Below are positions 33,365-41,408 of a stretch of 64,000 nt of DNA, in pieces. This DNA is from Lachnospiraceae bacterium UBA3273 (GTDB lineage: Bacteria > Bacillota > Clostridia > Lachnospirales > Lachnospiraceae): contig DEUB01000055.1 in assembly GCA_002362385.1 (NCBI GenBank), positions 3,202-67,201 of the forward strand, in the 5' to 3' direction. The notes beneath the pieces were generated by a model. That model saw nothing but the letters and a program-made list of their open reading frames with translations, made no database searches and had not been told where the DNA came from. The first letter of the stretch is position 1. Every line of letters starts with the position of its first letter. Position numbers and translations under genes: made by a program.

Positions 33365-34768
33365 ATGAAATCATTGATGAGAATCACAGGAGTACGCGGA
33401 AGGGAAATATTGGATTCCAGGGGAAATCCTACGGTAGAGGCGGAAGTGACTGTAACGGACACTATGACGGGTCATTTTTATAGAGGGCGTGCGGCTGTTC
33501 CCAGCGGAGCCAGTACGGGACAATTTGAAGCGGTAGAGCTTCGGGACGGGGAAACCAGATATATGGGATTAGGCGTGCGGAACGCAGTGCACAATATCGA
33601 AACGAAAATTGCTGATGCAATTATGAATATGAACGCCCTGAATCAGATCGAAGTAGACAGAAGGCTTCTTAGAACCGACGGAACGGATAATAAAGGAAAT
33701 CTGGGCGCCAATGCCATGTTGGCCGTTTCTATGGCAGTTGCAAGAGCCGGAGCAGAAGCGCTGCATATTCCTCTGTATCAATATCTGGGGGGCGTGCATA
33801 CAAGCCTTCTGCCTGTTCCCATGATGAACATCCTAAACGGCGGCAAGCATGCGGATAACACCGTGGATTTTCAGGAATTTATGATCATGCCTGTAAAGGC
33901 GGAGGATTTTGGGGACTGTCTTAGGATCTGTGCGGAAATATATCATAATTTAAAGCAGATCTGTAAGCAGAAAGGCTTAGCCACGGGCGTAGGAGATGAA
34001 GGCGGTTTTGCTCCGGATCTGCCTGATGCGGAAGCGGTGCTGTCTTTGATTGTGGAAGCCATAAAGGCGGCAGGCTACACGCCGGGAGAGGATATTAAGA
34101 TCGCCATGGATGTGGCGTCCAGCGAATTGTACGATGAAACCGACGGTATGTATCATTTTCCCGGGGAAACGGAAAGCCGCAGACGCAAAAATATTGAAGG
34201 CGAAGGGGACGCCATTCCAAACGGCGCCTATGAAGCGGGAACGACCCAGGAGAACATTGCGGATACCAAAGAGGTAATCAGGGATGCCAATGAGATGATA
34301 TCCTATTATGAGGAGCTTATTTCCAAATATCCTATCATATCCATTGAGGATGGCCTGGCAGAGGACGACTGGGAAGGCTGGAAGGAAATGACGAAAAGGA
34401 TCGGCGATAAGATACAGCTTGTGGGAGACGATCTGTTCGTTACCAATACCAAACGTCTGGATGCAGGCATTAAGCTAGGCGTTGCCAATGCGATCTTAGT
34501 AAAGGTAAATCAGATCGGTACGGTCAGCGAAGCTATGGAAGCCATTGAGATGGCCCATAAAAACGGCTATAAGGCAGTGATCAGCCACAGGAGCGGGGAA
34601 ACGGAAGACCCCTTCATTGCGGATCTGGCAGTGGCCACCAATGCGGGACAGATCAAGACAGGGGCGCCGTGCAGGACGGACCGCGTGGCAAAATATAACC
34701 AGCTTCTGCGCATTCAGGAAGAGCTGGGAGATGTGGCGGAATACAGGAATCCATTTCAAAAGGTTTAA
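33365..34768 (+). CDS. eno: Enolase with an internal insertion
   Basis: A 467-residue enolase (2-phosphoglycerate to phosphoenolpyruvate). Conserved segments: REILDSRGNPTVEAEV, GASTGQFEAVELRDG (GASTG-type), VGDEGGFAPDL, SIEDGLAEDDWEGW, QLVGDDLFVTN, ILVKVNQIGTVSE and SHRSGETED. It is about 35 residues longer than typical enolases; the extra part is near residues 270-310 (GETESRRRKNIEGEGDAIPN to EVIRDANEM), before ISIEDGLAEDD. The start is an ATG directly after the hairpin described at 33325; a second in-frame ATG lies at 33377. It is separate from the gap-pgk-tpiA cluster at 60 kb. Confidence 0.96.
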   Translation: MKSLMRITGVRGREILDSRGNPTVEAEVTVTDTMTGHFYRGRAAVPSGASTGQFEAVELRDGETRYMGLGVRNAVHNIETKIADAIMNMNALNQIEVDRRLLRTDGTDNKGNLGANAMLAVSMAVARAGAEALHIPLYQYLGGVHTSLLPVPMMNILNGGKHADNTVDFQEFMIMPVKAEDFGDCLRICAEIYHNLKQICKQKGLATGVGDEGGFAPDLPDAEAVLSLIVEAIKAAGYTPGEDIKIAMDVASSELYDETDGMYHFPGETESRRRKNIEGEGDAIPNGAYEAGTTQENIADTKEVIRDANEMISYYEELISKYPIISIEDGLAEDDWEGWKEMTKRIGDKIQLVGDDLFVTNTKRLDAGIKLGVANAILVKVNQIGTVSEAMEAIEMAHKNGYKAVISHRSGETEDPFIADLAVATNAGQIKTGAPCRTDRVAKYNQLLRIQEELGDVAEYRNPFQKV

Positions 34769-34785
34769 TTTTATACTATTTACTC

Positions 34786-34848
34786 ATAGCTTTTTCTTAT
34801 GCTCCCTGCTATAATAGTCAAATATGAAAATCGGGAGGAAAAAGCTAT
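34786..34848 (+). promoter_or_regulatory. Inverted repeat spanning the MATE promoter, ribosome site and start
   Basis: ATAGCTTTTTC (34786-34796) pairs with GAAAAAGCTAT (34838-34848), and CTCCC (34802-34806) with GGGAG (34833-34837). A -10-like TATAAT (34810-34815) is in the loop; no good -35 is evident. The right arm covers the Shine-Dalgarno and the first two bases of the start codon. Confidence 0.55.
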
Positions 34849-36190
34849 GCTGTCAAAAAAAGACTTCTACAAGATGGTAATTTCCATGGTAATCCCCATT
34901 GCCTTGCAGAATCTGATCAATGTGGGCGTACAGGCCGCGGATGTGCTGATGTTGGGAAAAGTATCGGAAACCGTTTTGTCCGCATCATCTTTAGGCGGGC
35001 AGATTTCCTATATCATGACTTTAATCTTTTTCGGCATAACGTCGGGAACTACGGTCCTGACCGCCCAGTACTGGGGAAAGCAGGATCTGGACGCCATTGA
35101 GAGAATACTGGGCATAGCTTTAAAGATAGCGGTCATAGTGAGCTGCCTGTTTATGGCGGCAGCCATTGCCGTACCGGAGCTTTTAATGAAAATTTATACC
35201 TCTGAGCCGGATGTCATTGCAGAAGGGGTAAAATATCTGCGGATCGTCTGCTTTGCTTATATATTAATGGCAGTCAGCATGGTATACCTCAATGTGTTAA
35301 AAAGCATGGAAAGGGTGGTCATTGCCACCATATGCTACGGAGCTTCCTTTCTGACAAATGTGGCTATTAATGCTCTTTTGATCTTTGGACTGGGGCCTTT
35401 TCCCAAAATGGGAATCATGGGCGCAGCGGTGGGGACACTTTGCGCAAGGATCGTGGAAGTGCTGATCATCTGCATATATGCCGGTAAAAAGTCGGTTCCC
35501 ATCCGCTTCAGGGGCAGATATTTTTGGCATATGGATAAAGTCCTGCTTAAGGATTTCCTGATTTTTTCCCTTCCCGTAGTATTGAACGAACTGATGTGGG
35601 GGCTGGGGACCTCCATGAATACCGCTGTCATGGGACATTTGGGAAAGGCCGTTGTGGCGGCAAATTCCGTGGCCCAGGTCATCAGGCAGCTTGTAACGGT
35701 GGTAGGCTTTGGCATTGCTTCCGTTGGTGCGATCGTGATCGGAAAGACCATCGGTCAGGGAGAAATGAAGGCGGCAGAGGTATACGGAAAATATATTGTG
35801 CAGCTGACGGTTTTTGCAGGCCTTATAGGGGCGGGGCTTGTACTCATCCTGCGTCCCCTGATGCTTGAGCAGATGGAAATGACGCTCCAGGCCAAAGGAT
35901 ATCTTTCCATGATGATGTTTGTCATGAGCTATTTTGTTATCTGCCAGATGTATAACTCCACAATGGTCGTGGGCATTTTCAGGGGCGGCGGAGATACCAG
36001 GTTCGGCCTGGTCTTAGATGTGACGACCATGTGGTGCTGTTCCATTCTCTTTGGGGCTCTGGCGGCATTTGTGTGGAAACTTCCGGTAAACATTGTCTAC
36101 ATGATCCTTTTGGGAGACGAGGTCATTAAGATTCCGCTGACCACATGGAGATATCAACAGAAAAAATGGCTGCGGGATGTGACACGGTAA
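34847..36190 (+). CDS. MATE family efflux transporter
   Basis: A 447-residue, about 12-helix member of the multidrug and toxic compound extrusion family, exporting organic cations by Na+ or H+ antiport across the cytoplasmic membrane. It has two homologous halves; the N-terminus MVIPIALQNLINVGVQAADV and the second-half FSLPVVLNELMWGLGTSMNT are typical. GGGAGG precedes ATG 34847; the upstream in-frame extension to 34799 overlaps the promoter region. The substrate cannot be told from sequence. Confidence 0.92.
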   Translation: MLSKKDFYKMVISMVIPIALQNLINVGVQAADVLMLGKVSETVLSASSLGGQISYIMTLIFFGITSGTTVLTAQYWGKQDLDAIERILGIALKIAVIVSCLFMAAAIAVPELLMKIYTSEPDVIAEGVKYLRIVCFAYILMAVSMVYLNVLKSMERVVIATICYGASFLTNVAINALLIFGLGPFPKMGIMGAAVGTLCARIVEVLIICIYAGKKSVPIRFRGRYFWHMDKVLLKDFLIFSLPVVLNELMWGLGTSMNTAVMGHLGKAVVAANSVAQVIRQLVTVVGFGIASVGAIVIGKTIGQGEMKAAEVYGKYIVQLTVFAGLIGAGLVLILRPLMLEQMEMTLQAKGYLSMMMFVMSYFVICQMYNSTMVVGIFRGGGDTRFGLVLDVTTMWCCSILFGALAAFVWKLPVNIVYMILLGDEVIKIPLTTWRYQQKKWLRDVTR

Positions 36191-36198
36191 TTTAGCAG

Positions 36199-36253
36199 TT
36201 GACAAAAAAGAAAAAACAGTATATATTAATATCATAAATGAAAATGATTATCA
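36199..36253 (+). promoter_or_regulatory. Promoter with overlapping Fur box
   Basis: TTGACA (36199-36204), 17 bp, TATATT (36222-36227). TGAAAATGATTATCA at 36239-36253 matches the Fur 7-1-7 consensus TGATAAT-N-ATTATCA at all but one specified position and lies inside an 11-bp perfect inverted repeat (ATCATAAATGA 36231-36241 with TCATTTATGAT 36251-36261), just after the -10. Binding there would block transcription start when iron is plentiful. Confidence 0.8.
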
Positions 36254-36331
36254 TTTATGATTGAAGCGAGAGGGACGCAGTGGTCCCGGGCGGAAATCAT
36301 AAAATTGCAAAAACAAAGAGAGGATCAATAT

Positions 36332-36472
36332 ATGGGAACGATCGTAGTAGGGGCAATTTTACTGGTTATAGTAGGATCTGTCATATTTAGTATGATACGG
36401 GACAAAAAATCAGGTAAGTCATTACAATGCGGCTGCAGCTGCAAAAACTGCAGTCATCATTGTGGACAATAA
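36332..36472 (+). CDS. FeoB-associated Cys-rich membrane protein
   Basis: A 46-residue protein: one membrane helix (MGTIVVGAILLVIVGSVIFS), a short basic stretch, then a Cys/His-rich tail CGCSCKNCSHHCGQ. This matches the small FeoB-associated Cys-rich family normally encoded beside feoB, the ferrous iron transporter; no feoAB is within this window. The start was chosen because AGAGAGGA precedes ATG 36332 and because the longer frame from 36257 overlaps the Fur box. Confidence 0.85.
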   Translation: MGTIVVGAILLVIVGSVIFSMIRDKKSGKSLQCGCSCKNCSHHCGQ

Positions 36473-36519
36473 AGCAAGATCCTGTCTGAAAGGACAGGTG
36501 TAAAAAATGTCATAATCCA

Positions 36520-36558
36520 TAAAAAACCGTCGCAGGAAATGATTCCGGGCGGTTTTTT
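36520..36558 (+). terminator. Terminator of the FeoB-associated gene
   Basis: AAAAAACCG (36521-36529) pairs with CGGTTTTTT (36550-36558), a large loop, T tract in the right arm. Confidence 0.75.
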
Positions 36559-36617
36559 AGTGTGTAAATTGTATTAAAAAGTGTGCAAAACCGTTTTATT
36601 TTCGGTAAAAAGGTACA

Positions 36618-36646
36618 TTGTACTTTTAAAGACGGGTAGATATAAT
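36618..36646 (+). promoter_or_regulatory. Promoter of the SCP2 gene
   Basis: TTGTAC (36618-36623), 17 bp, TATAAT (36641-36646), 32 bp before the ATG. Confidence 0.7.
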
Positions 36647-36678
36647 TAGCTGTGAGAGGTTAGAAGGAGGTAACTATT

Positions 36679-37260
36679 ATGACCTATGAAGAGATTGTTG
36701 CTTATACAAAAAGCAAAATGGCAGAAGTAGATATCAGCGGGTATAAAGGACATCTGGCTGCGCAGGTTAACATTACGGGAGAAGGAGAAGGCGCATTTTA
36801 TGTGGAATTAAACGACGGTAATGCGGTAGTTGAGCCTTATGAATATTTCGACAGGGATGTAGTACTGATCGCTTCCGCAGATGTGTTTATCGCAATTGTC
36901 GACGGGAAAAAAGATGCGGTTGCAGCATACCTGACAGGAGGCCTGAAGGTAGAAGGAAATATTGAAAAAGCGAAGGAATTCGGAGAACTTTTAAAGAACA
37001 GCAAAAAGGCAGCAAAGAAAGCGGCAGCAAAGCCGGCAAAGACAGCTGCAAAAACGGTAAAACCGGCAAAGACAACTGCTAAGGCGGCTAAGGCGGAGAA
37101 ACCGGCAAAAACTGTCGTAAAAGCAGAGAAACCGGCAAAGGCAGAAAAACAGGCGGCAGCAGCAAAAACCGTAACGCCTGCCCAGAAGAAAGCTGCGGTA
37201 GCCGTGGCGAAAAATGTCGCTGCTAAGAAATCGACTACAAAATCCGCAGAAACAAAATAA
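36679..37260 (+). CDS. SCP2 sterol-binding-like protein with histone H1-like tail
   Basis: A 193-residue protein. Residues 1 to about 105 match the SCP2 lipid-binding fold (VELNDGNAVVEPYEYFDRDV, then YLTGGLKVEGNIEKAKEFGE). The remaining about 85 residues are almost only Lys, Ala, Pro and Thr (repeats of KPAKTAAK/AEKPAK type), like the nucleic-acid-binding tails of histone H1-like bacterial proteins. AAGGAGG precedes the start. It forms a monocistronic unit with a strong promoter and terminator. The combination suggests a small lipid-like ligand coupled to nucleic acid or membrane binding; that is speculation. Confidence 0.85.
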   Translation: MTYEEIVAYTKSKMAEVDISGYKGHLAAQVNITGEGEGAFYVELNDGNAVVEPYEYFDRDVVLIASADVFIAIVDGKKDAVAAYLTGGLKVEGNIEKAKEFGELLKNSKKAAKKAAAKPAKTAAKTVKPAKTTAKAAKAEKPAKTVVKAEKPAKAEKQAAAAKTVTPAQKKAAVAVAKNVAAKKSTTKSAETK

Positions 37261-37282
37261 TACATAAAACGAAAAAAAAGTG

Positions 37283-37319
37283 TGGCTGTTTATTCATTTA
37301 AACAGCCATTTTTTATTTT
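37283..37319 (+). terminator. Terminator of the SCP2 gene
   Basis: TGGCTGTTTA (37283-37292) pairs with TAAACAGCCA (37299-37308), then TTTTTTATTTT. Between here and 37412 nothing else is recognised. Confidence 0.88.
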
Positions 37320-37412
37320 ATAATATGAAATAAGACGACGGCAAAAAACAAACTATCGGGCGCAACATGAGAGAGTTTAGCGAATCGGCAGATTTTGTGC
37401 GATAAGTAGGGC

Positions 37413-37442
37413 TTGAATCATAAAAAGTCCTTTTGTTATAAT
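37413..37442 (+). promoter_or_regulatory. Promoter of the Spo0A-like gene
   Basis: TTGAAT (37413-37418), 18 bp, TATAAT (37437-37442), followed 27 bp later by ATG 37470. Confidence 0.65.
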
Positions 37443-37469
37443 CCATGTCAAAAGAATGGAGGGATTGAC

Positions 37470-37991
37470 ATGGAACAACGAAACGTTGTCACGACGAAAG
37501 ATGAAGAAGGCGTTTATAAGATGCTTCAGAGCCTATTGAGTCAAAATAAGGAATTTCAGATCATGATTTCCGTACCTTCAGGAGGGAAAAAAGAGGATAT
37601 CACGGTTATTTCACAAAAGAATGAAGAACAGCCCGTAAAGCGTGACCTCGAAAAGGATGTGACGGATATGATCCATGAATTGGGCGTTCCTGCACATATC
37701 AAAGGTTATCAGTACTTACGGGAAGCGATCATGATGGCGGTAGAGGATATGGATATGTTAAATTCCATTACAAAGATTTTATATCCCACTATTGCCAAAA
37801 AGTTCCAGACAACGCCGAGCCGGGTGGAAAGGGCCATCAGACACGCAATAGAGGTTGCCTGGAGCAGGGGGAGGATGGAAACGCTGGATGCGCTTTTCGG
37901 CTATACCATTAACACGGGAAAGGGAAAGCCTACAAATTCAGAATTTATTGCACTGATTGCGGATAAGATAAGATTACTGTACAGAAATTAA
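37470..37991 (+). CDS. Receiver-less Spo0A-like DNA-binding protein
   Basis: A 173-residue protein whose last about 115 residues are a close match to the Spo0A effector domain (GVPAHIKGYQYLREAIMMAV, KFQTTPSRVERAIRHAIEVA, NTGKGKPTNSEFIALIADK). The phosphoryl-receiver domain of Spo0A is absent; instead there are about 55 residues (MEQRNVVTTKDEEGVYKMLQ onward) of no known family. The start at 37470 follows GGAGGG; the upstream extension covers the promoter. It would bind Spo0A-box-like sites independently of phosphorelay, or be controlled by its own N-terminus (inference). Confidence 0.9.
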   Translation: MEQRNVVTTKDEEGVYKMLQSLLSQNKEFQIMISVPSGGKKEDITVISQKNEEQPVKRDLEKDVTDMIHELGVPAHIKGYQYLREAIMMAVEDMDMLNSITKILYPTIAKKFQTTPSRVERAIRHAIEVAWSRGRMETLDALFGYTINTGKGKPTNSEFIALIADKIRLLYRN

Positions 37992-38052
37992 GGCTTTTAA
38001 ATTAACCTCCATCGTGGTATAATATGCCAAAGAAGGTTAATGGAGGGATATG

Positions 38053-39498
38053 ATGAAGAATATACTGTTTGTGGCATCTGAAGGTGTTCCGTTTATTAAA
38101 ACAGGGGGGCTGGCTGATGTGGTCGGTTCACTGCCAAAGTGCATAGACAAGGAATATTTTGATGTCAGGGTTATGATTCCCAAGTATTCCTGTATCAAAC
38201 AGGAATTAAAAGATAAAATGAAATACAGGACTCATTTTTATATGGATTTCAACTGGAAAAGTGAGTATGTCGGCATTCTGGAGGCAAAGGTAGACGGCAT
38301 TACCTACTATTTTATCGATAACGAATCTTTTTTTACAGGATTCAAGATCTACAGCGACAATGTGATTGATGAAATAACCAAATTTTCATTTTTCAGCAAG
38401 GCGGCATTGTCCACGCTGCCGCTGATCGGGTTCAGGCCGGATGTGATCCACTGTCATGACTGGCAGACAGGCTTGATTCCCGTATATTTAAAGGAACGTT
38501 TTCAGGGGAATGAATTTTTCAGGGGCATTAAGTCCGTTATGACCATTCACAACCTGAAATTCCAGGGAAAATGGGATGTGAAAACGGTAAAGAGTATAAC
38601 GGGCCTTCCGGATTATTTCTTTACGCCGGATAAGCTTGAAGCATATAAGGATGCCAATCTTTTAAAGGGCGGTATTGTTTATGCGGATGCAGTTACCACC
38701 GTTTCGCCTACATATGCGGAAGAAATTAAGACACCCTTTTACGGAGAAGGTCTGGATGGGCTTTTGAATGCAAGGTCCGCATCCTTAAGAGGCATTATCA
38801 ACGGAGTCGACTATGAGGATTTCAATCCTGAGACGGACAAAAACATAGTGAATCCCTACAATGCCGCAAACTTCCGTAAGGAGAAAATTAAGAATAAGAG
38901 AGCGCTTCAGGCTGAACTGGGTCTGGAACAGGATGACAAGAAGTTTATGATCGGTATCGTATCCAGACTGACAGATCAGAAGGGCTTTGACTTGATAGCA
39001 TATATTATGGATGAACTTTGTCAGGAAGACGTACAGATAGTTGTGCTGGGCACGGGAGAAGAGCGTTATGAAAATATGTTCCGCCATTTTGACTGGAAGT
39101 ACAACCAAAAGGTTTCGGCAAATATTTACTATTCCGATGAACTGTCCCACAAGATCTATGCGGCAAGCGATGCATTTTTAATGCCTTCACTTTTTGAGCC
39201 GTGCGGTCTCAGTCAGTTAATGTCCCTTCGTTACGGAACCGTTCCGATCGTCAGGGAGACAGGGGGCTTAAAGGATACGGTGGAACCCTTCAACGAGTAC
39301 GAAAGTACCGGAACCGGTTTCAGCTTCAGAAATTATAATGCTCATGAAATGCTTGCGGCGATCCGTTATGCAAAATATATTTATTATCAGAAGAGACGCG
39401 AGTGGAATAAGATGATTGACAGAGGTATGGCGGCTGATTTTTCATGGCATGTATCGGCCAGACAGTATCAGGAAATGTATGACTGGCTGATAGGTTAA
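38053..39498 (+). CDS. glgA: Glycogen synthase (ADP-glucose, GT5)
   Basis: A 481-residue retaining glucosyltransferase that elongates alpha-1,4-glucan from ADP-glucose. The ADP-glucose-binding KTGGLADV is at residues about 16-23; the C-terminal GT-B half has GIVSRLTDQKGFDL and FEPCGLSQLMSLRYGTVPI. ATG 38053 is five bases after GGAGGG; ATG 38050 is also possible. A TATAAT at 38018 lies between TTAACC/GGTTAA and CCTCCAT/ATGGAGG repeats that reach the Shine-Dalgarno. No other glg genes are nearby. Confidence 0.95.
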   Translation: MKNILFVASEGVPFIKTGGLADVVGSLPKCIDKEYFDVRVMIPKYSCIKQELKDKMKYRTHFYMDFNWKSEYVGILEAKVDGITYYFIDNESFFTGFKIYSDNVIDEITKFSFFSKAALSTLPLIGFRPDVIHCHDWQTGLIPVYLKERFQGNEFFRGIKSVMTIHNLKFQGKWDVKTVKSITGLPDYFFTPDKLEAYKDANLLKGGIVYADAVTTVSPTYAEEIKTPFYGEGLDGLLNARSASLRGIINGVDYEDFNPETDKNIVNPYNAANFRKEKIKNKRALQAELGLEQDDKKFMIGIVSRLTDQKGFDLIAYIMDELCQEDVQIVVLGTGEERYENMFRHFDWKYNQKVSANIYYSDELSHKIYAASDAFLMPSLFEPCGLSQLMSLRYGTVPIVRETGGLKDTVEPFNEYESTGTGFSFRNYNAHEMLAAIRYAKYIYYQKRREWNKMIDRGMAADFSWHVSARQYQEMYDWLIG

Positions 39499-39513
39499 GA
39501 AATCAATAAAAAG

Positions 39514-39561
39514 GGCTGTCCCGTTCGGAAGGTTTTCTGAATGTGGCAGCCAGTTTTATTT
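39514..39561 (+). terminator. Probable terminator of glgA
   Basis: GGCTGTC (39514-39520) pairs with GGCAGCC (39545-39551), followed by a broken T tract (AGTTTTATTT). Confidence 0.55.
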
Positions 39562-39580
39562 CATGGGGAAAGGAGTAAGT

Positions 39581-41332
39581 ATGGCTTTTGACGGAATAAC
39601 CGTTGCGGCGCTCGCTGCGGAATTAAAGGAAACATTAGAGGGGGGGAGGATCTACAAAATAGCCCAGCCCGAAAAGGATGAGCTGCTGCTGACCGTTAAA
39701 AACAACGGCAGCCAGTACAGGCTGTTGATGTCGGCAGATCCCTCCCTGCCGCTTTTATATCTGACGGATGAAAATAAAAAAAGCCCCTTGAATGCCCCCA
39801 ATTTCTGCATGCTTTTAAGAAAGCATATCCAAAATGCCAGAATATTGAACGTTACCCAGCCGGGACTTGAGAGGGTAGTCCATATAAGGCTTGAGCATTT
39901 AAATGAGATGGGAGATCTATGCGAAAAAATCCTGACCATGGAATTGATGGGCAAATACAGCAATATCATTTTCAGGGATGATGAAAAGATCATAGACAGT
40001 ATGAAGCATGTTTCTGCGGCAGTGAGCAGCGTCAGGGAAGTGCTGCCCCAAAGGAGCTATTTTATACCGGGGGTGGATGAAAAGATCAACCTGCCGATAA
40101 CCTCCAAAGAGGAGATCAGGGCCGGGTTTGAAAAACTGCTGACAGAAAAAAGCGTTGCCGTAAATAAGTTCCTTTATCAGAATTTTACGGGAATCTCGCC
40201 CGTTATGGCGGCGGAGATCTGTTTTCGTGCCGGAGTAGACGGGGATAAGCCCACCCTTTCCTTAGAGAAGGATGAGGGCCGGCGGATATTGGAGGAAGTG
40301 CTTCGGTTAAAAGAGGCGGTGGAACAGAAAAATTTTTTCTCCAATATTGTATATAAAAACGGAGTGCCCGAAGAATTCGGCGTTTTTTCCTACAAAATAT
40401 TTGAAGGATCGGAGATAAAAGAGTTTCAGAGCATATCCCGGCTTCTGAAGGTATATTATGAAGAAAAAAGTGCGGTTACCAGAGTGCGTCAGAAATCGGC
40501 AGATTTGAGGAAAATTGTCCAGACGGCTGTTGAACGCAGCAGCAAAAAGCTGGATCTGCAGAAGAAACAGCTTTCGGATACTGAGAAAAGGGACAAGTAC
40601 AAGGTATATGGGGAACTTCTGCATACCTATGGATACGAAGTCTTAGAAGGCGCTAAGAGCGTAACGGTAACCAATTATTATGACGGACAGGAAATTACCA
40701 TTCCTTTAGACGGGGATCTTACCCCTATGGAAAACGCAAAAAAATATTTTGATAAATACGGAAAATTAAAAAGGACCTATGAAGCGCTTAATGTCCTGAC
40801 GAAGGAGACGGAGGAGGAACTTCATTATCTGGAGTCCGTCGCCGTGGCCTTAGACATGGCCAGGAGCGAAGATGACCTCTTGCAGATCAGGGAAGAACTG
40901 GTCGGCAGCGGCTATATAAAAAAGAAGGGGACAGGGAAAAAAGTAAAAACGGAGAGCAGACCCTTGCATTATATCAGCAATGACGGATTTCATATGTATG
41001 TGGGGAAAAATAATATCCAGAATGAGGAGCTTACCTTTCAGACGGCGGAAGGCGGAGACTGGTGGTTTCATGCAAAGGGAATGCCCGGTTCCCACGTTAT
41101 CGTAAAGTGCAAGGGCAAGGAACTGCCCGATGAAACCTTTGAGCAGGCGGCAAGACTGGCGGCCCATTATTCCAGGGGCGGCAGACAGGATAAAGTGGAG
41201 GTCGACTATATCCAGAAAAAGCATGTGAAAAAGCCGAAAGGCGCAAAACCGGGATTTGTTGTTTATTATACCAATTACTCCATGCTGATCGATACGGATA
41301 TCAGCGGAATTTTGGCGGCAGCGGAGACTTGA
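39581..41332 (+). CDS. rqcH: Ribosome quality-control protein RqcH (NFACT family)
   Basis: A 583-residue NFACT protein (also annotated as fibronectin-binding protein A). NFACT-N begins MAFDGITVAALAAELKETL, a central coiled coil at about 290-440, and the C-terminal NFACT-R/DUF814 domain carries the motif GGDWWFHAKGMPGSHVIVK. RqcH binds obstructed 50S subunits and adds Ala tails to stalled chains for degradation. AAGGAG is seven bases before ATG 39581. Confidence 0.94.
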   Translation: MAFDGITVAALAAELKETLEGGRIYKIAQPEKDELLLTVKNNGSQYRLLMSADPSLPLLYLTDENKKSPLNAPNFCMLLRKHIQNARILNVTQPGLERVVHIRLEHLNEMGDLCEKILTMELMGKYSNIIFRDDEKIIDSMKHVSAAVSSVREVLPQRSYFIPGVDEKINLPITSKEEIRAGFEKLLTEKSVAVNKFLYQNFTGISPVMAAEICFRAGVDGDKPTLSLEKDEGRRILEEVLRLKEAVEQKNFFSNIVYKNGVPEEFGVFSYKIFEGSEIKEFQSISRLLKVYYEEKSAVTRVRQKSADLRKIVQTAVERSSKKLDLQKKQLSDTEKRDKYKVYGELLHTYGYEVLEGAKSVTVTNYYDGQEITIPLDGDLTPMENAKKYFDKYGKLKRTYEALNVLTKETEEELHYLESVAVALDMARSEDDLLQIREELVGSGYIKKKGTGKKVKTESRPLHYISNDGFHMYVGKNNIQNEELTFQTAEGGDWWFHAKGMPGSHVIVKCKGKELPDETFEQAARLAAHYSRGGRQDKVEVDYIQKKHVKKPKGAKPGFVVYYTNYSMLIDTDISGILAAAET

Positions 41333-41408
41333 CGGCTGGTACGCGTTGATTTATAATAATTAGAAGTATGCGAAAGAAAAGATGCTCGCAACCGGATTGG
41401 GGTAAATT

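Noticed and set aside
36257..36331. Longer N-terminus for the FeoB-associated protein
   Set aside because: The extension overlaps the Fur box and promoter output region and is absent from the family; a good ribosome site precedes ATG 36332.
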